From Benincasa hispida (taxonomy: Eukaryota > Streptophyta > Magnoliopsida > Cucurbitales > Cucurbitaceae), in NCBI RefSeq assembly GCF_009727055.1, contig NC_052350.1, positions 16,429,864 through 16,493,863 on the forward strand: a DNA stretch of 64,000 bases. The letters are read 5' to 3'. Below the pieces are notes generated by a model, which was not told where the DNA came from, did no database searches, and saw only the letters and a list, made by a program, of their open reading frames with translations. Below, in pieces: positions 11,329 through 22,019 of the stretch. The translations under genes were made by a program, and so were the position numbers. The first letter of the stretch is position 1; each line of letters opens with the position of its first letter.

Positions 11329-12310
11329 ATATATGATATAATTAATTTTATGTATGAGATACATTAATTTTAAGGAAATTGGATATAAATATGATATTAA
11401 TTTTAAGGAAATTGGAAAAATACTATGGTTAATATATGATATTAATCCATAGGTTATGAATATAATGTGATTATATTTATTGTCTATTAATTGGACGGTT
11501 AAGGGATAATAGGTCGGTGTCTCTTCTGTTTTCATAACATATGAGTAAGATGAAGAATTGCTTTGAGACTAGCTCACGATGTGTTAAGCATTGGATGCGC
11601 AGACATAGTGTTGAAGTTTGTTATCGCTTAGTAAAAATCAAAGCCTATATAATAGTGCTGAATGATCGCTTACCTATACGATAGTGCTGAACCATCGCTT
11701 ACGCTTACACCCACGTGCGCTATTTACTAAACGATCGCTTACCTTTTACTAAACGATCATTTAGCGCCCGAGTTTTTCTAAATGATCGTATATACGATCA
11801 CTTAGCTTTTCCTACACGATCGTTTAAACGATCGCTTACCTTTTCCTACACGATCGTATACTTCACCTAAACGATCAAGCATTTTATCTATATGATAGAC
11901 GAGCCTTTCTCCCACTTGGATGATCATTGTATACGATCTCTTTACTTCCTCTCCTCTACCAAATCCAAACAAAGCCCACCCTCTGGATTCTCATCCCGAG
12001 AATACTGAGGGCTCTAAGTGGTGGTGTCGTCCCCATTTCCTTCTGTTCATGTGGAGAGTGTTCATGGTAGATGTTTGGGTGTTGCTGAACGATAGCTTGT
12101 CGTTCCAGCAAAAGCGAGATTTGTTGTGAAGAAAAAGTCTTCAACTGGTATGATCTCTTGGTCTCTTATTTATTGATTCTCTAAGAATGCCAGTAATTTA
12201 GCGTTGTGAATGCATATCTGTATGTTTGAATGTATATGTGGAAATTCTGTCACAATGAATTGGAAATATTTACTTCCGCTCATAGGTACTCTTGAATAAG
12301 AGTTCCTTCA
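11329..12310 (+). repeat. LTR-A 3' half, plus strand
   Basis: This is the reverse complement of the corresponding part of the solo LTR-A at 39655-41875. It contains a CGATCG array at about 11640-11910 and ends ...GAATAAGAGTTCCTTCA at 12310, the expected LTR terminus. The 5' half is missing. It joins directly to an RNase H fragment at 12312. Confidence 0.75.
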
Positions 12311-12311
12311 C

Positions 12312-12380
12312 TATCAACTATTGAAGCCGAGTTCATAGCACTATCAGAAATAGTCAAAGAAAAATGCAGGAAAAGAAACA
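12312..12380 (+). pseudogene. Copia RNase H fragment
   Basis: About 20 codons translate as STIEAEFIALSEIVKEKCRK, the conserved Copia RNase H segment around the catalytic Glu. Nothing of the rest of the domain is visible downstream. LTR-A probably landed inside this older element. The match is short but specific. Confidence 0.6.
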
Positions 12381-13587
12381 AATATATAACTCCATTCTGC
12401 GTATAATGAAAAATGTTGTAAAAATTCAGAGAGATAGAGTTTGAGACAGGGAGCTGTGAAAGAACTTATCTCAGTTCTAATAGTTGTAATCTTGAAGTTC
12501 TTGAATGAAGCTTGAAGTTCTTTTGAAGAGTGGATATGGGGAAAAACACCGAACTACTATACATCTTTGTGTTCATTTTTCTCTTCTCCTTTCATTACTC
12601 AAACTGCATATTTGATTTTCTAACATTTGAATCCAAAATCTTCGCTCGAGTTCCTTTGCCAAGGGAAAAACAAAAGAGAGAAAGAGAGAGATTAGAGTTC
12701 TGCTTTATTTTTTTTCAATGTTTTCAATCGAAATGAAAAACAAAAGAGATAAGGAAGGAAGAGTGCTTACCACCTTTTGAAGCGACGTGGCTGACAGTCT
12801 TAAGTCCACACACACAACATCTACTTTTTTTTTTTGTTTTCTTGGATCATCTCAACCTAAAGAAGTTTTTACGCCTCATTAGTGTTGATCTCAGAAGCCC
12901 AATATCATGGAAAATGATCAAGAAAATAGGACAAAGAATTAAAGTCTATGATAGATGGGTGAAGGTAGGCACACAAAACGTCTGATTATTATGTAACATT
13001 TTTATTTTCTATCATCTACAAAATAGAAAAAGTAAGCTGGATAAAAAAAAAGTGATGGGAGAGTGACTAGGACACTTGCTTCACCATTCATAACACATTA
13101 ACTTTTCATCCAACATTCAAGTGTAATTATGAATCATTTATAATGGCTAAAGGTAATACTAGTATTTAAAAGTGTTTTTAATTGAAAATATTTTTGTTTT
13201 TCTTATATTTGTTTGAAGAAATAGTAGAGCTTGTTAAATGATCGTAACAAAAGTATTTTGACTGTAAAAAGTAGTGCTTCGTGACAAATAATTTTGGCGA
13301 TCGAGATTCTACATTCTAACGGTACTTTTAAGAGGTTATTCAAAATGCATTTGAATTGAAAACACTCCATAAACATCACTTCAAAAAATATGTTACTTTT
13401 GAGTGAGAATGAGAATTGAGGAGTACTTCGGGTCATGATAAAAATAATTTTTGGTTGCCAAAACAAACTTCCTTTTTCAGAAAAGTAGACGGTCTAAAAT
13501 TTTAGAATCTACCTATGATTAAACCAAAAATAAAATTTTTATTGAAAAATTAGGTAAAGGGAATCTTAGGGCGATAAGGATGATAAA

Positions 13588-13621
<34 letters not shown>

Positions 13622-14206
13622 GCAAATGACCTACACAATTTTTTAATTTTGTTTGAAATACGTTCTCAAGTGATTAATTTAAAAAATATATCATTTTGAA
13701 AAAAAAATCAAGTATTTGATAAACACTCAAAATAAGTTTTGGAAAAATGAGTTTATAAAATAAGGTAGTTTAGGATAAATACTTGAAACAAACGGTTAGA
13801 AAAATGAATTTTGAGTACAATGGTTAACTCTCCCTAATTTGAGAAACTCCGAACACAACCTTCGATTACTGCCTGGCGAACCTTCTACCACAACTTCCGT
13901 TGATCACCACTGGCTGACCTCCATATACCAAATGTTGAAAATAATTCACATATGAGATGTTTGCATTTGTATATTTTGACAACATTAGAGATCCCAAATT
14001 TGAAAAAACAAAAAGAAAAAATACTTAAAATATTTTCAAATATAACAAAATATCACAGTTTATCAGTGATAAACACCGATAGACATGTATCAGTGTCTAT
14101 CAGTGATAGATGATAGTAGTATATCAGTGTTTGTCACTAATAGACAATGACATTTTGCTATATTTCTAAATATTTTGATTTATTTTACTATATTTGAAAA
14201 CATGCC
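12381..14206. other. Intergenic, AT-rich, no gene seen
   Basis: No reading frame here resembles a known protein. The stretch holds homopolymer runs (poly-A near 13587-13608) and, at 14040-14165, short palindromes of the TATCAGTGATAG kind. Confidence 0.6.
14040..14165. repeat. TATCAGTGATAG palindrome cluster
   Basis: Several units of tatcagtgata or its complement sit in tandem, flanked by AT-rich tttgctatatttctaaatatt sequence. The same organisation occurs in the bounded 330-bp MITE at 21093-21422, so this is probably a member of that MITE family, but its ends were not resolved. Confidence 0.5.
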
Positions 14207-14215
14207 AATTTTCTA

Positions 14216-16196
14216 GGGAAAATTGTAAGCATGTTAAAATAAGTTAAAAATTAGGCCCATATCCACACAATGTTTACAAAAATAGCAAATCTGGTCACCC
14301 CAAACTAATTTAAATGAGGCATTGAAACTGAAAAAGTAAAAAATGCCCTCACTAATTCACAGATCATAAGAATTTGATTGTTATCTGAATGTTATGTGAT
14401 GATGTCTAATTTTTTATTTAATATTGATTATCATATGATTGTTGATGATACAAATTGTTATCTGATTGTTGTTTGATTATTAATTGATACTAATTGTCGA
14501 TTATACTGATTATTATCTAATTTTTATTTCACTTTCGATTACTTGAATTTTAGTTCTCCATTCTCTTTTACTTTTATACATTTTTCCCTTTAAGCTATGC
14601 TTTTTACATTCCATTTCTTGATACGACTGATATACATCATCGGAAGAGAATCATTATGATTGATTCTTCTTCTCCTTCGATAGTTTAAGCATGAAAGTTT
14701 AGTTTCATGTTAGCTACAGAAAGAATACTTGTCTGTCATGCGATTGTAAGTTTAGACCTATAATAGTTTGATTAATATGAAATTTTTTTAATTATTTTCT
14801 AATCGTCATTTGATTATTATTTGATTTTTTTTTTTTGTTAATTATTAAGAAGTTTCTGATTACATTCTGATTGTCATTTGATTACTTTAGTTTTTAATAT
14901 TGTCATCTGATTGACTTCAGTTGTCATCTATTACCTTCTTTTTTTTGGCAATTAGTCAGTAATTTATGATATTATTATCTAATTTTCTTTTGATTGTCAT
15001 CTGATAACCTTTATTTTTTATACATTTAGCAGTTTATGATATTGTCATTTGATTACCTTTATTTTTGTCACATAATTAGTAGTTCCTAATTGTAGTTTCT
15101 AATATTGCCATCTAACTGCCTTTTGATTTTTTTTTTTTTTTTTGTCATTTGAATTCTATATGAACTTCTACTATAACATTTGATTGTTATCTGATTGACA
15201 TATGATTGCTATCAGATTGCTATCCAATTACTATCTGATTATTATTTTATGATGACTATTATTAATGATGTCGATTGTTGTCTAATTGCTATCTAATTGC
15301 TATTTGGTTTTGATTGTTATCTAATTGCTAGTAATATCGATTGCTAACTGATTATTGTCTGATTTTTATTTGATACCGATACTTAATGATATAAATTACT
15401 ATTTCATTGTTATCTGATTATTGTTTGATTGATATGTGATATACTAAAAAACTGTTAAAACAATATATTATGTGGTCTAAGATTTTTCAAGCTCCACCCT
15501 CATTGAATTTCCTATTCATCAATTAATCATGTCAAAATTTGTAGGTTTCCATGAACAATTTCTCATAGAAACATAATTCCAACAGAAGTTGATTGCGGAG
15601 ATGAAATATAAAGAAGAGGAGTTAAGGATTAGCCTTTGCAACGTAATTTTAATTCTTAAAATCTAAATCAAATTAATTAAAGAAGAAGAACATGTTCCAC
15701 CGATCGATCAAAACTAACCTCATCCGAAATCGTAGATTCTTTTGTAAAACGTCTTCACAACGATGGTGAAGACGACATATCGATTTCATTATTGATGGCG
15801 GACGATATGAAGGTGACAATGGCTGAAACTAGAAGAAAATTTTAAAGGCAGGGAGAGAGAGAAACTTGCAAATGAAACTTAACGACAACGACAACTAGCG
15901 ATCGATGAGCGACATGGCTGGTGATCGATCGATGGACGAGCGACAGAACGACAAAGGCAAACAACTATCGATTGGCTGGATGACTTTGAGATGGAACGTG
16001 AGAGCAAGAGAGATGAATGAAAAGGAGGTTTGAAGTGTAGGGTGTGCGTGAGGAGTAACTATATCTGAGTATAAAATGGGAATACATAAAAAATTAAAAT
16101 GAGAGTTTGAATTTTTTACTATTTCTCTAAAATCTGAAAAACCAAAGCTGCATTTATAATTCTCTTAGTTAGGTTTGCCGCCTATTATAATTTTCC
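14216..16196. mobile_element. Probable non-autonomous Mutator-like element
   Basis: The proposed element begins GGGAAAATTGTAA and ends, read inwards from the other side, GGAAAATTATAA, giving a short imperfect terminal inverted repeat. Flanks are AATTTTCTA (14207-14215) and AATCTTCTA (16197-16205), a 9-bp duplication with one mismatch, the size expected for Mutator-like elements. There is no transposase. The left half is a degenerate GATTGT-type repeat; the right half (15560-16080) is less AT-rich. In AT-rich DNA these ends could arise by chance, so confidence is moderate. Confidence 0.45.
14370..15440. repeat. Degenerate short-period repeat (GATTGTYATYT-like)
   Basis: About 1 kb is dominated by variants of tgattgttatctgattatt, including gattgtcatttgattac and gattgctatctaattgc. 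The period appears to be about 10-12 bp but drifts. It looks like an ancient minisatellite within the element at 14216-16196. Confidence 0.6.
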
Positions 16197-16205
16197 AATC
16201 TTCTA

Positions 16206-18659
16206 ATGTTTTAATTAATTTAAGTCATTTTTTAAAAAAATTAATTTAACCCTAGATAACGGTTTGACTTTTTAAAGTTTTGAAAATTGGATCGAGTAGT
16301 TTTGAAATTTTTTTTTTTTTTAAAAATAGCTAAAAATTTAAATGTTATCTTGAGGTCGATGAAAATAATTAGGAAAGCAATAAAACAAGCATAATTTTCA
16401 AAAATCACAAATAAAAAATTAATGTTCGTTTGGTAACCATTTTATTTTTTATTTTTGAGAATTAAGCCTATTTTTCCTACATTTCTTATAATGAATTGAT
16501 CTTTGTTAATTACGGTGGTTGAATTGTTAGCCAAATTCTAAAAAAAAAAAATAAGTTTTTGAAAGCTACATTTTTTAGTTCCCAAAATTTGGCTGGGTAA
16601 AACCATTGGTAAATAGATAAAAAAGAAAGAAATTAAGAAGTAGAAATAGTGTTCATAAACTTAATTTTTAAAAATAAAATGATATTAAAGGAACCCTAAA
16701 TTATTCTCTGATATAACTTTTACTATGTTTATTAATTAGGTAAATTAACACTCTTCATTTTATTTAACTTCACTGTCATACTAATCTTATAAATATGACA
16801 CCCCAGATATCAAATACTAGATGTTTTTGAACAAATGTATAAAATACCATATTTGACATTAATGAAAACTCATGAGTTAAATTTGCTCCACCAACCTCAC
16901 CCATGCCTAAGATGAAGAGAGAGAAAAGATGTTAAGACAATCAAACTGTAAACTTCCTAACATGAAAAGATAACAAATTCATTCAAACAAAGAGCCTGAA
17001 ACTCGTTTGAATCAGTTGGCTTACCTTCATCAGTCTCATTATTATGGCACTCAATGAAGCAGTTGAAAGGATTTTGGCATCCATTCTTGCTATAAAGATT
17101 GTATCAACAAAGACCTCTAAAATCTAAGACTCTAAAAACATGTCAATCGAAATCTTTTTTCTTTACCTGTGTTGAACGATTGGATTTGTCGATGTTGTAA
17201 ATTCAATCGTAGATTTGGAAGGGGAAAAAACCTTAGAAATCAAATTGATGGCTAGAATCAGATTGAAACAGAGGAAAAGAGAGATGGAGCAACACACATT
17301 CAATATAAAAAATAAAATTATATTTTAGCAATAAAAATGGGGAGGGAGGTTAGGGAAATATTTTGAAACTGGCCTAATAACATATGCTGGTGCAAATCGG
17401 AGAATGGTTCTTCACGAATTCAGCGATAAAATCAATCCACAAATTTGGTTGATGACTAACAAACGACGGCGGAGTCAATTCACAAATAGGAGGAAGATTG
17501 GACGTGAACCACGAGGTAGACGTCGTCCCACAAATCGGCAAGAACGGATGTCTGGCGGCGCTGAAGACTAACTGATGCCGGTGAACGAACAACGACGATG
17601 GAATGGCGATGAAGAGATGGCACACAACAACTTCCATGCGAATGGCGGTTGAAGGTTTCTTAGTGTCGACAAATGGGGCTGGGGTGGGGTGAGAGACTCC
17701 TCATCTCCGTCCTAGCAAGGTATTTCTCTTATTCCCACGAATGGAAGGTGGAGACGGGAACGAGGATTCTCCTATATATATATATTAAAAAAATAAAAAA
17801 ATAAAAAAGTTAATTGGGGATGGGGACAGGGATGGGGCGAGGATATCCTTCCCGTCCTCGATCAGGGACCCAGTTAAAATCTTCGGTTTGATCCTATTTG
17901 GTTAAATTGGGGATTCCCCGCCTTGATCAAGGTGGGGATCTACGAAGATCCGATCACACGGAAATTCTAAATCTTTTTAAATTAATTTATAATATTTTTA
18001 TTTTGATTCAAATACATTTAATGACATTAAATAAGTGTCATAAATTAGTGATATTTAAAAAAGTCATGGAATAGCAAAAATTCAAAAACAGCGAATTTTT
18101 TTCATTTATAACACTTTTTCCCTGCCCTATCAATTTTGGCTAAACCTTTTATGTCATAGAAAACTACTTTTGTTGTAGGGCTTCAACATTAAAATCTTGA
18201 TATCAATCTTGATAATAGAATTTTAATTTTGTGAATATACCGGTAAAGTATCGATATTGACGGATATTTGTACATGTAAAAAATTTATAAATTTTATTTA
18301 AATTAATAATTTAGTTGTTTTCACTTTTAACATAGTTATAGGATATTTTTAGCCAAAAAGTTTTAAGATATATCTTATAGTATATTAAATCATTTTTTTA
18401 TTAAAAAGAATTGGCTAAAACTTTGTTATGCATCTCTCCACTTTAAGGGTGTCTGATCAAGAGACACATTTAAAGACGACTGTCTACCATTGTGAATGTG
18501 ATATATCTTTTAGTCAAATGTCTCACTTACATAGACACATTATGAATTTAAAAGGAAAAAAATCTTCTAATTTTTTTAAAAATATTTTTATCTTTTAATT
18601 AATCCTAGCTACATTGCACACTCATAAATTGAGAATTTTTATTATAATTGTTATGGGTA
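16206..18659. other. Intergenic with unclassified dispersed repeats
   Basis: No protein similarity was recognised. The 17640-17960 part is unusually GC-rich, with gatggggacagggatggggc and the palindromic ggggattccccgcc, a style seen in dispersed plant transposon ends. The 17780-17810 stretch is TA- and A-rich. The frame at 17374-17637 minus has no recognisable domain and I do not call it a gene. Confidence 0.5.
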
Positions 18660-19175
18660 GATTTGAACTTATGTCATAAAGAATTAGAGTGAGTTCAAGG
18701 GACCTATGATGAGCGTAAGAAAAGTCCAGAGAACCCATGAAAGAGTCTAGATGGACTTTAGAGGATCCATGAGACTCTAGAGGTAGCTCATAGGCCCACG
18801 AGGGAGCCTAGAATGAGTTCAAAAGACTCATTGGGAGTCTAGAGGGAGATCAGATAACCCATGAGGGAGCCTAGAGTGAGCTCATAAGACCCAAGAGGAG
18901 CTTTGTGTGTGATTAAAGAACCCATGAGTGAGCCTAGATGGAGCTCAATATTATACATTAAGGGCCTATGAGTCACATCCAGGACCATGGAAAACCTAGA
19001 AGTCACATAGAGGATCCATGGAAGACTTAAGAGTCACTTGGAGAACCTTGAAGGACCTATGGAAGACCTCTGTAGAATCCATGGAGGACCTAGGAATCAC
19101 TTGGAGGACCTTAGAGAACCCATAAGTAACCTTTACAGAATCCATAAAGGACCTCAGAGGACTATTGGAAGACTT
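18660..19175. repeat. Degenerate minisatellite
   Basis: Two adjoining families are present. From 18680 to 18940 units of roughly 40-45 bp repeat the phrases cccatgagggagcctagag and gagctca. From 18960 to 19170 shorter units repeat gaggacctatggaagacct and gtcacttggagaacctt. Frames on both strands stay open only because the repeat lacks stops. Confidence 0.65.
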
Positions 19176-20609
19176 AGAGTGATTGAGTTTGAAATCGTCC
19201 ATATTTTCAATGGACAATTCATAAATGAACCGTTGAGGAATTGAGTGGGTGATGCACTTAAGCATTGGTTACAACCTCAAATTATGGTAGTGTAACTGCA
19301 TTGAAAAGGGTTAGTTATGAGCTCAAGCATCAATTCTATATTACTGGTCTATATAAACGATCAAAGTTATTGGTCAAAAGTAGACCTAAATTTCTCTACT
19401 ATTTTCTATTGTCAAATTACTCACAAATTTTACAAATTTAGAGTTGATCTATTTTATAGTATTAATAATGGTAAGGACGAATTATTTTTCTTTTTTTAAA
19501 AAAAAATAAATAAGTCCCTTTTACAAATATGTCACAAATACGTTAGGTTTACAAATTTGATTTAACGTACAAAGATGTTAATTTAAGTTGGCATGGTTGC
19601 AAATTTATAACTTTGCTACCTACATTGTATTCAGATATGAATCAAAAGATGGTGGATTCGAATCCGATTTCCATTCACTTTTTTGATTTTTTTTTTAATT
19701 AATAAATCTGAGTACCCATTAACTTTTTTCCATGTCCTAGAATTTTTGCCACAAATTCATTGAATTTTCTCTTCAGGAGCTAATTAGTGTTCCGTCCTTG
19801 TCAAGGCCAATTCCTCAAACGTAATTAAAGTTTGATTCAATTTTGGACTTTAATTCATGTTTAGTTGTTTCAATATCGATATTTTTCAAAATGTTTAGAA
19901 TCTTTTTTTAGATTAAAGTACTTCAAAATTTATATAATAATTGTTGTGATGCCAAAAAAATGATTAACGGTAAATCTGCATTTTTTTGAAAGAAAAAAAA
20001 AATAGTCCAAAATGCTTACCAAACAAAAGAAATTGAGCATAGGTGTGGTCTCAAGTCACACACACTCTAACTCTCAAATCAATCTCGAGTTTATAACTTG
20101 ACAATAGAAAAAATAGTAGAGGATTGTAGACATAACTTCAACTAATGAATTAATAATTTATTTTAGAGATTCAATTTAATAATTAGTAATTCATTTTAGA
20201 GATTCAATTTAATGATTCTAATTTCAAATAAAGTCTGTATGCATATTTATTTATGAAAATAAATAGTATTGTATAATACTTTCAAAATGAAAATATGATG
20301 ATAAAGAAAAATTATAAAGCAAAAAAGTAAAATTTAGTATGAAACTGTCGTCAGCTTTTAGGTTATAAAACGTTTTTCTCATCTTATTATTTTGAACTTG
20401 CAATTTCATTTGATTAATGAAAATAAAATATATTGTGTAAATGAGAGAAAAAAATAAAAATATAAAACAAAAAACAAAATTAATATTGTTAAAAGTTGGC
20501 AAAAAAATATATTCACACTAAAAGGAAATGAAAAAATAAAATGAAAAATAAGAAGAAACAGAAAAAAAAAAAAAAGAAAAAAAAAAGAGAGAGATAGTAA
20601 ATGAATAAA
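19176..20609. other. Intergenic, AT-rich, no gene seen
   Basis: The stretch holds homopolymer and A/T-rich runs (for example 20558-20587) and no recognisable protein, repeat or RNA gene. It forms the left flank of Copia element G. Confidence 0.5.
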
Positions 20610-20998
20610 TTATTATAAATATTATGATAATAGATGTCTATAAGATGTTTATGCTTAGTGTCTATTGATCATGTGTCATGCCTTTATTTCTCAAAGTGAT
20701 GTCTATCACAACATTACACATTATTAGTGTCCATGTAATCTACTTCCTGCTTACCAAATTGCTTATAAATAATGATATTTGGTGAGTTTTGAAAGACACA
20801 CTCATGGGGTAAAATCCAAAAATATTGAAGAAAGTAGAGAAGTTCATCCTTTTGATTTTATTTACTTTTGTTATTTATTTATTTCATATATTTATATATT
20901 ATGTTTAATTTATTTTATTATTATATTATATTATATTATATTATATTATATTATATTAGTATATCCGTGTTCTCGTTATGCTCCTCAAATTCACAGCA
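20610..20998 (+). repeat. 5' LTR of element G
   Basis: It aligns with the reverse complement of 51215-51590. Landmarks are the start TTATTATAAATAT, the phrase gtgtccatgtaatctac, the TATA-like gcttataaataatg at about 20761, tttggtgagttttgaaag, and the end near ttctcgttatgctcc. It holds an (ATATT)n run at about 20921-20958. The TG start is not evident, so the left boundary is approximate. Confidence 0.7.
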
Positions 20999-20999
20999 T

Positions 21000-21014
21000 G
21001 TTATCAACACGAGC
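21000..21014 (+). other. Probable primer-binding site of element G
   Basis: The sequence GTTATCAACACGAGC lies just after the LTR end; H has GTTATCAGCACGAGC at the equivalent place. The TATCA core resembles the TATCAGAGC of the usual initiator-Met site, but the rest differs. Confidence 0.5.
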
Positions 21015-21092
21015 TCCTATCGTTTTTTTCGCTAAATATAGGTCCTAAAGATATGTCAATTTTTTTCTCTTGTTTATAATTAATAAATTAAA

Positions 21093-21422
21093 GGGTAATT
21101 GCAATTGATAGCATTTTTAGGAATAATAACCAAGTGTATAACATCATTTAAAAAAAAAATTACAAATATAGACAAGTTTATCAGTGATAGGCTTTTCTTT
21201 CGTTGATAGACTCAAAGTCTATCTATCAATGATAGAAGTCTATCAGCGATAGACTTCTATCATTGATAGACTCTTATGATATGGTCTATCGCTGATAGAC
21301 TCCTACCAATAATATGGTCTATCACTGATAGACTATTAAATTTGGTCATATTTGCAATTTTTTTTACATTATGTTTTATCTGCTAATACTTTAGATCTAA
21401 TGTCTATATTTGCAACTGTCAC
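21093..21422. mobile_element. Mutator-type MITE, 330 bp, TSD TAAATTAAA
   Basis: It is flanked by identical 9-bp copies of TAAATTAAA (21084-21092 and 21423-21431). The paralogous leader of element H shows the empty site (aataaatttaatgtta on its coding strand), which fixes the boundaries. The ends GGGTAATTGCAATT and, inverted, GTGACAGTTGCAAA form imperfect terminal repeats. The interior is a chain of palindromes such as TCTATCAGCGATAGA and CTATCATTGATAG. Confidence 0.75.
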
Positions 21423-21659
21423 TAAATTAAATGTTGTTTTACATATTTGATATACATTAATTTATATTATAAATATAATATTTTGTAATGTTGTTACCAT
21501 GAAAATATTATAAAATAAAAATTTGTAGCATTTGTATTAATGGTAATAATTATTTGTCATTAGTGCTTGACCAAAATCAACCTGGATGCCATCAAAATGT
21601 AATCATCAAAAAACAATTTTTTTTTTCCTAAAGCTCGTTGTAAATGGATGCATTGAGAC

Positions 21660-22019
21660 TCCAAAATTTTAAATAAATATTTTATAGAAGACATTTTATA
21701 CATTTCGGATATGCTCCTGTAGCAATATCGAGAGAAAGGTTTTAAACAATATTCTGAACTAATTTCGTGTCTTATAGTGACTAAACAAAATAACAAGTTA
21801 TTGATGAAAAATCATGAATCTCAACCAACTGGAACAACACCGTTCCCTGAAGTGAATGTTGTGAATGTTAATAATCGTGGTCGAGGTCATGATTGTGGCA
21901 GAGAAAGAAATAATTATTATTTTTGTGGTGGTCGTTCTAATAATTCAAATTTCAAAAGAACCACACAAAATGATAATCACAAAAGAAAACCTCTACAAGA
22001 TAAGAGTTTAAAAAACTGT
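21660..22019 (+). pseudogene. Copia G gag, segment before the zinc knuckle
   Basis: The translation at 21777-22010 gives NHESQPTGTTPFPEVN followed by the basic, Gly/Arg/Asn-rich region GRSNNSNFKRT and KSLKN. It matches the equivalent part of H (45417-45640, minus strand) closely at DNA level. The gag N-terminal domain present in H at 50653-51049 is missing here. Sequence between about 21470 and 21660 is not recognisable gag. The reading continues after the CACTA insertion at 24183. Confidence 0.7.

Noticed and set aside
18996..19265. Repetitive open frames on both strands
   Set aside because: They arise from a stop-poor minisatellite; no domain and no coding context.
21175..21340. TATCAGTGATAG units as a CRISPR-like repeat-spacer array
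   Set aside because: Units are themselves palindromic, of uneven spacing, in a plant MITE with a 9-bp TSD; no spacers or cas genes.
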